Assembly: GCF_900104525.1 (NCBI RefSeq)
Contig: NZ_LT629711.1
Coordinates: 2,418,001-2,482,000 of the forward strand
Length of the DNA: 64,000 nucleotides
Origin: Pedococcus dokdonensis
GTDB taxonomy: Bacteria > Actinomycetota > Actinomycetes > Actinomycetales > Dermatophilaceae
Reading direction: 5' to 3'
The translations under genes were made by a program, and so were the position numbers. Numbering within the stretch: the first letter of the stretch is position 1; every line of letters starts with the position of its first letter. The notes beneath the pieces were generated by a model. It was not told where the DNA came from. It did not search any database and was given only the letters and a program-made list of their open reading frames with translations. Positions 37,359 through 44,696 of the stretch are shown piece by piece.

Positions 37359-37799
37359 ATGGAGATCAACGGACTGCCCGCACACGCCCTGCTCGTGCAC
37401 CTCGTCGTCGTGCTGCTGCCGCTGACCGCCGTGGCCGCCATCGTGGTCAGCGCGTGGCCGGCCGCCCAGCGCAAGCTCACCTTCCTCGTGCCGGTCGGGG
37501 CGGTGATCGGTGCGATCGCCGTGCCCATCACCACGAGCGCCGGCGAGGACCTGGCCAAGAAGCTCGGCAACCCGCCGTTCCTCGAGAAGCACGAGAACTT
37601 CGGCGACATGGTGCTCCCCTGGGCGGCCGCGCTGGCCGTCACGACGATCGCCCAGTGGCTCTACCTGCGTCGTGACGCGGTCTCGACCGTGCCGAGGATC
37701 GTGCTCGCCGTGCTCGTGGTGGCCGCCGCCGTCGGCACCGCCACCATCGTCGCGCTCACCGGCGACTCGGGCGCGCAGGCCGTGTGGGGCAACAGCTAG
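37359..37799 (+). CDS. DUF2231 membrane protein
   Basis: 146 residues. MEINGLPAHALLVHLVVVLLPLTAVAAIVV is the DUF2231 start (His in HALLVHLVV is conserved). Four hydrophobic segments lie at 12-32, 42-60, 80-100 and 108-128. Members are sometimes fused to or linked with redox or cytochrome genes; the function is unknown. TACGTT 8 nt before the ATG suggests leaderless expression. Its stop overlaps the convergent map stop by 3 nt. Confidence 0.85.
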   Translation: MEINGLPAHALLVHLVVVLLPLTAVAAIVVSAWPAAQRKLTFLVPVGAVIGAIAVPITTSAGEDLAKKLGNPPFLEKHENFGDMVLPWAAALAVTTIAQWLYLRRDAVSTVPRIVLAVLVVAAAVGTATIVALTGDSGAQAVWGNS

Positions 37800-38572
37800 G
37801 AGCCGGTCGGCAGGGTCAGGATGTCGGCGCCGTCGTCCGTGATCGCGATGGTGTGCTCGCTGTGCGCGGTGCGGCACCCGGTCGCGCTGCGCAGCGTCCA
37901 GCCGTCGTCGTCGGTGACCAGCTGGTCGGTGTCGGCCATCACCCACGGCTCGAGGCAGAGCAGCAACCCCGGCTGCAGCTGGTAGCCCCGCCCCGGCCGA
38001 CCGGTGTTGGAGACGTGCGGGTCCTGGTGCATGGTCGACCCGATGCCGTGACCGCCGAACTGGGTGTTGACCTGGTAGCCGTCGGCCCTGAGTGACTCGC
38101 CGATCGCGTGCGAGAGGTCACCGATCCGGGCACCCGGCCCGGCCGCGGCGATCCCCGCGGCCAGTGCCCGCTGCGTCGACTCGACCAGCGCGACGCTCTC
38201 GGCCGGGCGCGACTCCCCCACGACGAAGCTGATCGCCGAGTCGGCCGCGATCCCGCCCAGCAGCACGGCCAGGTCGAGGGTGAGCAGGTCACCGTCGGCG
38301 AGCGCGTAGTCGCGCGGCAGCCCGTGCAGCACCGCGTCGTTGACCGAGGTGCAGATGTAGTGGCCGAACGGGCCGCGCCCGAACGACGGCTCGTAGTCGA
38401 CGTAGCACGACTCGGCCCCCGCCCCGAGGATCATCGCCCTGGCCCACTGGTCGATCTCCAGCAGGTTGGTGCCGACCTCGGCCCGCCCTGCGAGCGTGTG
38501 CAGGATGTCGGCGACCAGGGTGCCGGTGGCCCGGGCGCGGGTCACCTCGGCCGGACTGAGGATCTCGATCAT
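37796..38572 (-). CDS. map: Type I methionine aminopeptidase
   Basis: 258-residue metalloprotease removing N-terminal Met. The five ligands are visible: Asp in TLDLAVL, Asp in IAADSA, His in GGHGIGSTMHQ, Glu in LCLEPW and Glu in AHSEHTIA. LEIDQWARAMILGAGAESCY and YICTSVNDAVLHGLP are family typical. Residues usually found as KPG near the N-terminus are absent and the gene is not near ribosomal genes. It is therefore probably an extra copy rather than the essential adk-linked map. Confidence 0.9.
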   Translation of the reverse strand: MIEILSPAEVTRARATGTLVADILHTLAGRAEVGTNLLEIDQWARAMILGAGAESCYVDYEPSFGRGPFGHYICTSVNDAVLHGLPRDYALADGDLLTLDLAVLLGGIAADSAISFVVGESRPAESVALVESTQRALAAGIAAAGPGARIGDLSHAIGESLRADGYQVNTQFGGHGIGSTMHQDPHVSNTGRPGRGYQLQPGLLLCLEPWVMADTDQLVTDDDGWTLRSATGCRTAHSEHTIAITDDGADILTLPTGS

Positions 38573-38584
38573 GCAGCCAGCGTC

Positions 38585-39589
38585 TCAGGCGCCGGCGACG
38601 CGCCGCTCAGGGGTCTGGTCGTATGCCGTGTGCTCGCCGTCGGCGTACTCCGTGTCGGCGTCGCCGACCAGGTCAGCCGCGGTCGGGGCGGGACGGGTGA
38701 CCCGCGCCTTCATCGTGTAGGTCGGGCGCGGCACCGGCACCGGGTCCCAGGTCAGCGGGATGTCGTCCTCGTCCACCAGCGGGCGGGCCGGCACGAGTGA
38801 TTGGCTGGGCTCGACGGTCGTCGACGCGACCGCCGCGGGCTCGGGCGTGGCGGGCTGGCGCCGGCCGGTCTCGATCGCCTGCACGTCGTAGAGCTCGTCG
38901 CGCTGCTTCGCGGGAGCGGCCTCGGGCGTCGGAGCCAAGATCTTCTCGTCGTTCGAGGTGGACGCGCCCGGGTGCCCCGACGTGTTGACCTCGACCCGAC
39001 CGGCAGCAGGAGCAACGGGGGCCGCAGGACGAGGCGCAGGGCGCACGGACCGCCGGGCAGCGAGCCGGGCCCGGCGCTCGGCCTGCACCGTGGCACGCGA
39101 CCAGGTGAGCGCGCCGCCCACGGCCACGACCGGCACGGCGATCGCGGCGAGCGGCACGAGGGCCATCGCCACCAGGGGGGCGACGACGAGCACCGTGGCG
39201 AGCGCGCCGAGCATGATGACGGCCCGGGTGCGCCGGGCCGTCGAGGGCGTGCGCCGTGGTGCGGACGGCGTGGGTGTCTCGGTGACCGCGGCGGCTGGCG
39301 ACTTCGAGGCGGCCGGCGGCTCCGGGGCGGACGGCGTGTTGACGGCCCGCTTCACCAGCACCTGGGGGCGGGCCACACGGGCCGGCGTCACGGCATACGA
39401 ACGCGGCTGGGGCGTGGACAGGTCGGAGGCGGGCAGCGGGCTGCGCCGCTCGAGGACGCGCATCGACTCGGAGAACTGGTCGACGGAGCGCGCGGTCGCG
39501 AGGTGCTCGCGGCGCCGGACCCAGTACTGCACGAAATAGGCAGCCCAGACCGCGATGATGACGAGGAAGACGAGACTGCTGGGCTGCAC
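38585..39589 (-). CDS. glpR: GlpR/SepX-like membrane protein (gephyrin-like Glp receptor)
   Basis: 334 residues. Membrane segment MQPSSLVFLVIIAVWAAYFVQYW (the actinobacterial opening), VRRREHLATARSVDQFSESMRVLERR, and a second hydrophobic pair at ~120-160; the C-terminus is disordered with short Glu/Asp-rich tracts. This matches GlpR of Corynebacterium/SepX of Streptomyces, a divisome protein that binds the gephyrin-like Glp (here at 41322). The GTG start has TAACGT 7 nt upstream (leaderless). It sits in the molybdopterin cluster, as elsewhere. The assignment rests on topology, opening motif and position. Confidence 0.82.
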   Translation of the reverse strand: MQPSSLVFLVIIAVWAAYFVQYWVRRREHLATARSVDQFSESMRVLERRSPLPASDLSTPQPRSYAVTPARVARPQVLVKRAVNTPSAPEPPAASKSPAAAVTETPTPSAPRRTPSTARRTRAVIMLGALATVLVVAPLVAMALVPLAAIAVPVVAVGGALTWSRATVQAERRARLAARRSVRPAPRPAAPVAPAAGRVEVNTSGHPGASTSNDEKILAPTPEAAPAKQRDELYDVQAIETGRRQPATPEPAAVASTTVEPSQSLVPARPLVDEDDIPLTWDPVPVPRPTYTMKARVTRPAPTAADLVGDADTEYADGEHTAYDQTPERRVAGA

Positions 39590-39599
39590 GGATACGACG

Positions 39600-40262
39600 T
39601 TAGGTGTCCGTGGAGGATGCGCCGGGGACGTGGGGCGGTGTGTCGCCAATGTGACTGGTGTGATTGGTGTGGATTCGTTCGAGCAGGGATTCCCCCCGGA
39701 GGTCCTCGACGGTCAGCGCGAAGGTCCGGTGGTCGCGCCACGCCCCGTCGATGTGCAGGTATGCCGTCCGCACACCTTCGTCGCGAAAGCCCAGCTTGTG
39801 GACCACGGCCAGGCTGTTGGCGTTCTCGGGGCGGATGTTGACCTCGATGCGGTGCAGCCCCATCGCACCGAAGGCGTGGTCGCCCGCGAGCGCCAGGGCG
39901 GTGGGGGCGATGCCCCGCCCGGCGACCGCCTCGTCGACCCAGTAGCCCGCCGCCACCGACAGCAGCGAGCCGTAGGAGATGCCGAAGAGCACGAGCTGGC
40001 CGACCACCCGGCCCTCGAGCCGGATCGTGAAGGGGAGCATCCGGCCGGCGCGCGCCTCCGTGCGGTAGTGCCGGACCAGGGCCGGGAACGACACGTAGGT
40101 CGGCTCGGCCTCGGGTGACGTGGCGTCCCAGGGACCCAGCCAGTTCCGGTTGCGGCTGCGCACCTCGACCCACTCACCCCGGTCGCGGCGGCGCAGCGGG
40201 TCGAGCCGCAGCTGCTCCCCACCCGGGGTCTCACCCCGGAGCACGACCGGCCAGGTGCTCAT
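39600..40262 (-). CDS. RimJ/RimL-type N-acetyltransferase
   Basis: 220-residue GNAT enzyme probably acetylating a protein N-terminus. LDPLRRRDRGEWVEVRSRNRNWLGPWDAT is the RimJ-like start; YWVDEAVAGRGIAPTALALAGDHAF is the acetyl-CoA loop; HRIEVNIRPENANSLAVVHKLGF the conserved NxxS/L motif. The ATG overlaps the mog stop (ATGA). It is the third-from-last member of the UGP-glp-moaC-mog-rimJ chain typical of Actinobacteria. The downstream glpR gene has its own promoter. Confidence 0.9.
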   Translation of the reverse strand: MSTWPVVLRGETPGGEQLRLDPLRRRDRGEWVEVRSRNRNWLGPWDATSPEAEPTYVSFPALVRHYRTEARAGRMLPFTIRLEGRVVGQLVLFGISYGSLLSVAAGYWVDEAVAGRGIAPTALALAGDHAFGAMGLHRIEVNIRPENANSLAVVHKLGFRDEGVRTAYLHIDGAWRDHRTFALTVEDLRGESLLERIHTNHTSHIGDTPPHVPGASSTDT

Positions 40263-40813
40263 CAGTGGTCGCCGCCGCGAATCTGCGAGAGCGCGTGCGG
40301 CAGGATCGCCTCGAGCACCCCCAACCCGTCGCGGACGCCGCCGGTCGACCCGGGCAGGTTGACCACCAGCGTGCTCCCGGCGACCCCGACCAGGCCGCGG
40401 GAGAGGGCCGCCGTGGGCACCCCCGCCGCGAGCCCGGCACCGCGGATCGCCTCGGCCAGCCCGGGCACCTCCCGGTCGAGCACCGCGCGGGTGGCTTCCG
40501 GGGTGCCGTCGGTGGGCGAGAGACCGGTGCCACCGGTGGTGATGACGACCTCGGGCTCGGCAGCCAACGCGGCCTGCAGCGCCTCCGTCACGTCGGGACC
40601 GTCGGGCACCACGAGGGGGTCGCCGACCTCGAAACCCCACTGCCGCAGCGTCTCGACGATGAGCGGGCCGCCCCGGTCGGGGTAGACCCCGCCGGCCGCG
40701 CGGGTCGAGCAGGTGATCACGATGGCGCGACCGGCCGATCCCGCACTCCCGCCACCGCCGACGCCACCACCTGTCTCGACGCCCATGCCGGCGTCGGCGA
40801 CCGGCTCGCTCAC
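40262..40813 (-). CDS. mog: MogA/MoaB family molybdopterin adenylyltransferase
   Basis: 183 residues. VITCSTRAAGGVYPDRGGP, VITTGGTGLSPTDGTPEATRAVLDREVPGL and LVVNLPGSTGGVRDGLG are hallmark motifs. An N-terminal ~28 residue Gly-rich extension (GGGVGGGGSAGSAG) is unusual. It would adenylylate molybdopterin before molybdenum insertion by Glp/MoeA. The GTG start overlaps the moaC end. Confidence 0.9.
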   Translation of the reverse strand: MSEPVADAGMGVETGGGVGGGGSAGSAGRAIVITCSTRAAGGVYPDRGGPLIVETLRQWGFEVGDPLVVPDGPDVTEALQAALAAEPEVVITTGGTGLSPTDGTPEATRAVLDREVPGLAEAIRGAGLAAGVPTAALSRGLVGVAGSTLVVNLPGSTGGVRDGLGVLEAILPHALSQIRGGDH

Positions 40814-41325
40814 GGCTCCTCCACCCAGTCGCCCGAGCGGCCGCCGGACTTCGCGGTGACCCGCACGTCGGTGATCCGCGCGTGCTTGTCGACGGCCTTG
40901 ACCATGTCGATGAGGGCGAGGGCTGCGACCGAGACGGCGGTGAGGGCCTCCATCTCGATCCCGGTGCGGTCCGCGGTGCGGACCGTCGCGAGGACGTCGA
41001 CCCCGTCGTCGGCGACGGACAGGTCGACCTCGACGGCGTGCACGGCGACCGGGTGGGCCAGCGGGATCAGCTCGGGCGTGCGCTTGACGGCCTGGATGCC
41101 GGCGATGCGGGCCACCGCGAGCGCGTCGCCCTTGGGGACGGTGCCGTCGCGCAGCGCCGCGACCGCAGCCGTCGAGAGCAGGACGCGACCGGCAGCCGAG
41201 GCCTGCCGGGCGGTGACCGCCTTGGCCGACACGTCGACCATGTGGGCGGTGCCGTCCGGGCGCACGTGGGTCAGGCCGGACGGCTGCCCGGCAGGGCCGC
41301 GGTGCTCCGGTTGTCCGGTCGTCAC
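40810..41325 (-). CDS. moaC: Cyclic pyranopterin monophosphate synthase
   Basis: 171 residues. KGDALAVARIAGIQAVKRTPELIPLAHPV contains the catalytic Lys region and the two central motifs of MoaC; TGIEMEALTAVSVAALALIDMVKAVD and the C-terminal KSGGRSGDW close the fold. It converts the MoaA product to cPMP. The GTG start at 41325 overlaps the glp stop (GTGA). moaA is not in the window. Confidence 0.94.
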   Translation of the reverse strand: MTTGQPEHRGPAGQPSGLTHVRPDGTAHMVDVSAKAVTARQASAAGRVLLSTAAVAALRDGTVPKGDALAVARIAGIQAVKRTPELIPLAHPVAVHAVEVDLSVADDGVDVLATVRTADRTGIEMEALTAVSVAALALIDMVKAVDKHARITDVRVTAKSGGRSGDWVEEP

Positions 41326-42542
41326 TGGCCCTCCCTCCCGAGCAGCGGCAGGCACATCAGCTCGTCACCGGCCGCGACCTCGGCGACGTCGGCGGGGACG
41401 ACCGCGAGGGCGTCGGCGGCGGCCAGCGCGCCGAGCATGTGCGACCCCTGCCCACCGGCCAGCCGGGCCCGGTCGTCGTCGAGGACCACTCGCACGAACT
41501 CCATCTTGCCGGGCACCGACGTGAACGGCTCGGCCGCGACGGCGGGGACGTAGCCCGGCGGGTACGAAGGCTCGGGGCGACCGGCCATCGCGCGCAGCGC
41601 CGGGGCGACGAAGACGTGGAACGACACCAGCGCGCTGACCGGGTTGCCGGGGAGCGTGAACACCGGCACCTGCTCCTCGCCGAGCACCCCGAAGCCCTGC
41701 GGCATGCCCGGCCGCATCGCCACCTTGTCGAACTGCACCGTCCCGACCCGGGACAGCACCTCCTTCACGGTGTCGAACGCGCCCATCGAGACCCCGCCGG
41801 TCGTGATGATCACGTCGGCCCGGACGAGCTGGCCCTCGAGGGTGTCCATCAGGGTGCGCGCGTCATCGGGCACCCCACCGACGCGGAACGGGGTCGCCCC
41901 GACCGCGGTGACGGCAGCAGTCAGCATCACCGAGTTGGAGTCGACGATCTGGCCGAAGCCCGGCGTGCGACCCACCTCGACCAGCTCGTCGCCGGTCGAG
42001 ACGACGACCACCCGCGGGCGCGGGACGACCCGCACGCGGGCGATGCCGGCCGCTGCGAGGAGCGCGATCTGACCCGGCCCCAGCAGGGTGCCGCGACGCA
42101 GCACGACGTTGCCGGCCTCGACGTCCTCGCCGGCCTCGCGCACGTGGGCGCCGGCCAGCCGCCGCTCCCGGATCGCCACCCGGACGACTCCGCCGTCGGT
42201 CGCCTCGACCGGCACCACGGCGTCGGCGCCGTGCGGCATCGGGGCCCCGGTCATGATCCGCATGGTCTGACCCTGCGCGAGCGACAGCGCCTGGGTGTTG
42301 CCGGCCGCGATGTCGTTGACCACGGGCAGGACGACCGGGTCCTCGGCGGTGGCCGTCGCGATGTCGGCGGCGTGCACGGCATACCCGTCCATCGCCGAGT
42401 TGGTGAAGCCGGGCAGCGAGCCGCGCGCCTCGACATCGGCGGCGAGGATGCACCCCTGGGCGTCGAGCACACCGAGCTCGAAGGGGCGGATCACCTTGAC
42501 GGTGTTGAGGATCCGATCGAGATGCTGCTCGACGCTGATCAC
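41322..42542 (-). CDS. glp: Gephyrin-like molybdotransferase Glp (MoeA family)
   Basis: 406 residues. Visible: SAMDGYAVHAADI, MRIMTGAPMPHGADAVVPVE, VSTGDELVEVG, QIVDSNSVMLTAAVTAVG, TTGGVSMGAFDTVKEVL and LPGNPVSALVSFHVF. It inserts molybdate into adenylylated molybdopterin; in Corynebacterium the paralogue Glp also joins the divisome by binding GlpR, whose gene is nearby. The GTG start overlaps the UGP stop. Both roles are possible here. Confidence 0.92.
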   Translation of the reverse strand: MISVEQHLDRILNTVKVIRPFELGVLDAQGCILAADVEARGSLPGFTNSAMDGYAVHAADIATATAEDPVVLPVVNDIAAGNTQALSLAQGQTMRIMTGAPMPHGADAVVPVEATDGGVVRVAIRERRLAGAHVREAGEDVEAGNVVLRRGTLLGPGQIALLAAAGIARVRVVPRPRVVVVSTGDELVEVGRTPGFGQIVDSNSVMLTAAVTAVGATPFRVGGVPDDARTLMDTLEGQLVRADVIITTGGVSMGAFDTVKEVLSRVGTVQFDKVAMRPGMPQGFGVLGEEQVPVFTLPGNPVSALVSFHVFVAPALRAMAGRPEPSYPPGYVPAVAAEPFTSVPGKMEFVRVVLDDDRARLAGGQGSHMLGALAAADALAVVPADVAEVAAGDELMCLPLLGREGQ

Positions 42543-43936
42543 GGTGCGACCGTCTCGCGCGCGTCGAGGGTGCTGCCGTCGGGGATGCGGCGGGCTTCCT
42601 CTGCCTCGACGACCACGTCGCCCACGCAGCGCACCCCGGCGCCGAAGGTGACGTCGCCCCGGACGGCCAGCGAGGTGCACTCGACGAGTGACGGCGCGTC
42701 CTCGGGGAATCGCGCGTCGAAGTCGTCGATCAGCGTGTAGTGCTCGTCGAGGTCGACGCGGGGGTCGGGGCGGTCGGTCTGCGCGACCACCTCGTGACCG
42801 TCGCCGAAGCCGTAGAGGTCTGACCGCAGCAGCAGCAGCTCGTTGGTGGTCTTCACCGGGCGGAACCTGCGGCGGGGCACGTGCACCGCCCGGGACCCGT
42901 CGAACACCTCGATCGCCGTGCCCATCGCCGACTCGACCTGGATCACCGGGGTGGAGTCCTTGCGGCTGGGGTCGACGGTCTTGCGGTTGATGATGATCGG
43001 CAGCCCCAGCACGCCGTCTCGGGCCCGGAGCTGCTCGTGCAGCTCGTCGAGGTCGACCCACAGGTTGTTGGCGTGGAACAGCGCGTGCCGGTCGGTGTCC
43101 TCGAAGTACTGCTCGTCCTCGGGTGCCACCATCGCCCGCTCGCGCAGGACGACCCGGCCGTCGCTGCGCCTGACCGCGAGGTGCCCGCCCTTGCGGTCGT
43201 TGACGGTGCGCTCGCACACCTCGGAGACATAGGTGATCGACTCCCTGGCCATCCACGCCGGGATCGCCGGGTCGCAGGTAGCTCCCAGGTTGTCGGAGTT
43301 GGACAGGAAGGCGTAGCGGAAACCCTTGTCGCGCAAGGCTTGCAGCACTCCACTGGCCGCGAGCGCGACGTAGACGTCGCCGTGCCCGGGAGGACACCAC
43401 TCGAGGTCGGGGTCGTCGGGCCAGGACACCGGCGTGAGGTCGTCGGCCCGGAGCTTGGGCTCGGCGTTCTGGAGGAAGTCGAGCGGCAGACCGTCGACCG
43501 GCAGGTCGTCGTAGGCGGCGAGCACCTCGAGAGACTGGTCGCGGGTGCGGAACGAGTTCATCAGCACCAGGGGCACCTGCACGCCGTGCTGCTCGCGCAG
43601 GGCCAGCACCTGTCGGGCCACGACGTCGAGGAAGGTCAGCCCGTCGCGGACCTCGAGCACCGACTTGGGCCCCGAGAGACCCATGCTGGTGCCGAGCCCG
43701 CCGTTGAGCTTCACCACTGCGGTGTGGGCCAGCGCCTCAGCGAGCTGGTCGGCGTCGGCCTCGAGGTCCTCGAGCCGGGGCACGTCGGTGAGCGGGTCGA
43801 TGTCAGCCTCGGGGATCAGGCCGGTGTTGCCACCCTCGAGCTGCGCGTACGCGTCCTCGAAGACGTGCACCGCCAGCGGGTCGACACCCCGCTGTGTCAT
43901 GCGCTCGACCGCCTGCGCCAGCCCGTCCTTGCTCAT
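42539..43936 (-). CDS. UTP-glucose-1-phosphate uridylyltransferase (UDPGP family)
   Basis: 465 residues. This is the eukaryote-like UDPGP type, not the bacterial GalU type: VVKLNGGLGTSMGLSGPKS is the nucleotide loop, with NSDNLGA and HANNLWVDL further on. It supplies UDP-glucose for trehalose, glycogen and wall glycans. TAGGCT sits 7 nt before the ATG (leaderless). It is first in the coupled chain with glp, moaC, mog and rimJ. Confidence 0.93.
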   Translation of the reverse strand: MSKDGLAQAVERMTQRGVDPLAVHVFEDAYAQLEGGNTGLIPEADIDPLTDVPRLEDLEADADQLAEALAHTAVVKLNGGLGTSMGLSGPKSVLEVRDGLTFLDVVARQVLALREQHGVQVPLVLMNSFRTRDQSLEVLAAYDDLPVDGLPLDFLQNAEPKLRADDLTPVSWPDDPDLEWCPPGHGDVYVALAASGVLQALRDKGFRYAFLSNSDNLGATCDPAIPAWMARESITYVSEVCERTVNDRKGGHLAVRRSDGRVVLRERAMVAPEDEQYFEDTDRHALFHANNLWVDLDELHEQLRARDGVLGLPIIINRKTVDPSRKDSTPVIQVESAMGTAIEVFDGSRAVHVPRRRFRPVKTTNELLLLRSDLYGFGDGHEVVAQTDRPDPRVDLDEHYTLIDDFDARFPEDAPSLVECTSLAVRGDVTFGAGVRCVGDVVVEAEEARRIPDGSTLDARETVAP

Positions 43937-43965
43937 GACTCGCAGCCTAGTGGGACGATCTGGAC

Positions 43966-44013
43966 GTGCCCCCGTCCGTGCCCCCGTCCGTGCCCCCGTC
44001 CGTGCCCCCGTCT
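43966..44013 (+). repeat. Four 12-bp tandem repeats at the 5-FCL start
   Basis: GTGCCCCCGTCC is repeated four times (last copy ends T). Every copy begins with a potential GTG start codon in the same frame. Confidence 0.92.
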
Positions 44014-44583
44014 ACCAAGGCCGTGGTGCGGCAGCGGCTGCGCGGCCTGCGGCGCGAGCGCGTGCCGGGCCGGGACCGCGCGCGAGATGCCACCGAGCTG
44101 GAGCTCGCCGCCCTCGAGGTCGGGTATGCCGCCGGGCTGGGTCCGGGCGACTGGGTCGCCGCCTACGAGTCCACCTCGTCGGAGCCACCCACGGAGGCGC
44201 TGGTCGCCGCGTTGGTGGCGCGCGGCATACGGGTCATGGTGCCGGTGACGCTCGAGGACTGGGATCTGGACTGGCACGAGGTCTCGCCCGATCGCTCATC
44301 GGCCGACGCCGCCGCCGACGACTCCGGCATGGAGCTGTTGGGGCCGGAGGCGATCGGGCGTGCGGCGGTGGTCTTCGTCCCGGCGCACGGCGTGGACCGG
44401 TCCGGGACGCGGATCGGCCAGGGCAGGGGGTGCTACGACCGGGCGCTCCCCCTCACCGCGGCTCGGGTCGTCGCGGTCGTGCACCCGTGGGAGGTGCTCG
44501 ACGAGCGGCTGCCGAGCGAGCCGCACGACCGCCGCGTCGACGCCGTGATCGCGGCCGGTCTCGGCGTCATCGACCTGACGTAG
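43966..44583 (+). CDS. 5-formyltetrahydrofolate cyclo-ligase
   Basis: 205-residue ATP-dependent enzyme returning 5-formyl-THF to methenyl-THF. Conserved KAVVRQRLRGLRRER and the phosphate/ATP loop GQGRGCYDRALPL near residue ~148, followed by VVAVVHPWEVLDERLPSEPHDRRVDAVI. The N-terminus is unusual: four 12-bp repeats give (VPPS)x4 and four in-frame GTG codons (43966, 43978, 43990, 44002). The true start could be any of them. Divergent from UGP across 29 nt. Confidence 0.9.
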   Translation: MPPSVPPSVPPSVPPSTKAVVRQRLRGLRRERVPGRDRARDATELELAALEVGYAAGLGPGDWVAAYESTSSEPPTEALVAALVARGIRVMVPVTLEDWDLDWHEVSPDRSSADAAADDSGMELLGPEAIGRAAVVFVPAHGVDRSGTRIGQGRGCYDRALPLTAARVVAVVHPWEVLDERLPSEPHDRRVDAVIAAGLGVIDLT

Positions 44584-44696
44584 CTCTCGTCAGAAGGTGC
44601 ACGCGGACTGCGACGCGTCCGGGTGCGCCCGCCACGAGATCAGGCACCCCGGCATCCCCGCCGGATTCGGGCGATCGGCCGAATTTCGCGGAGCGC

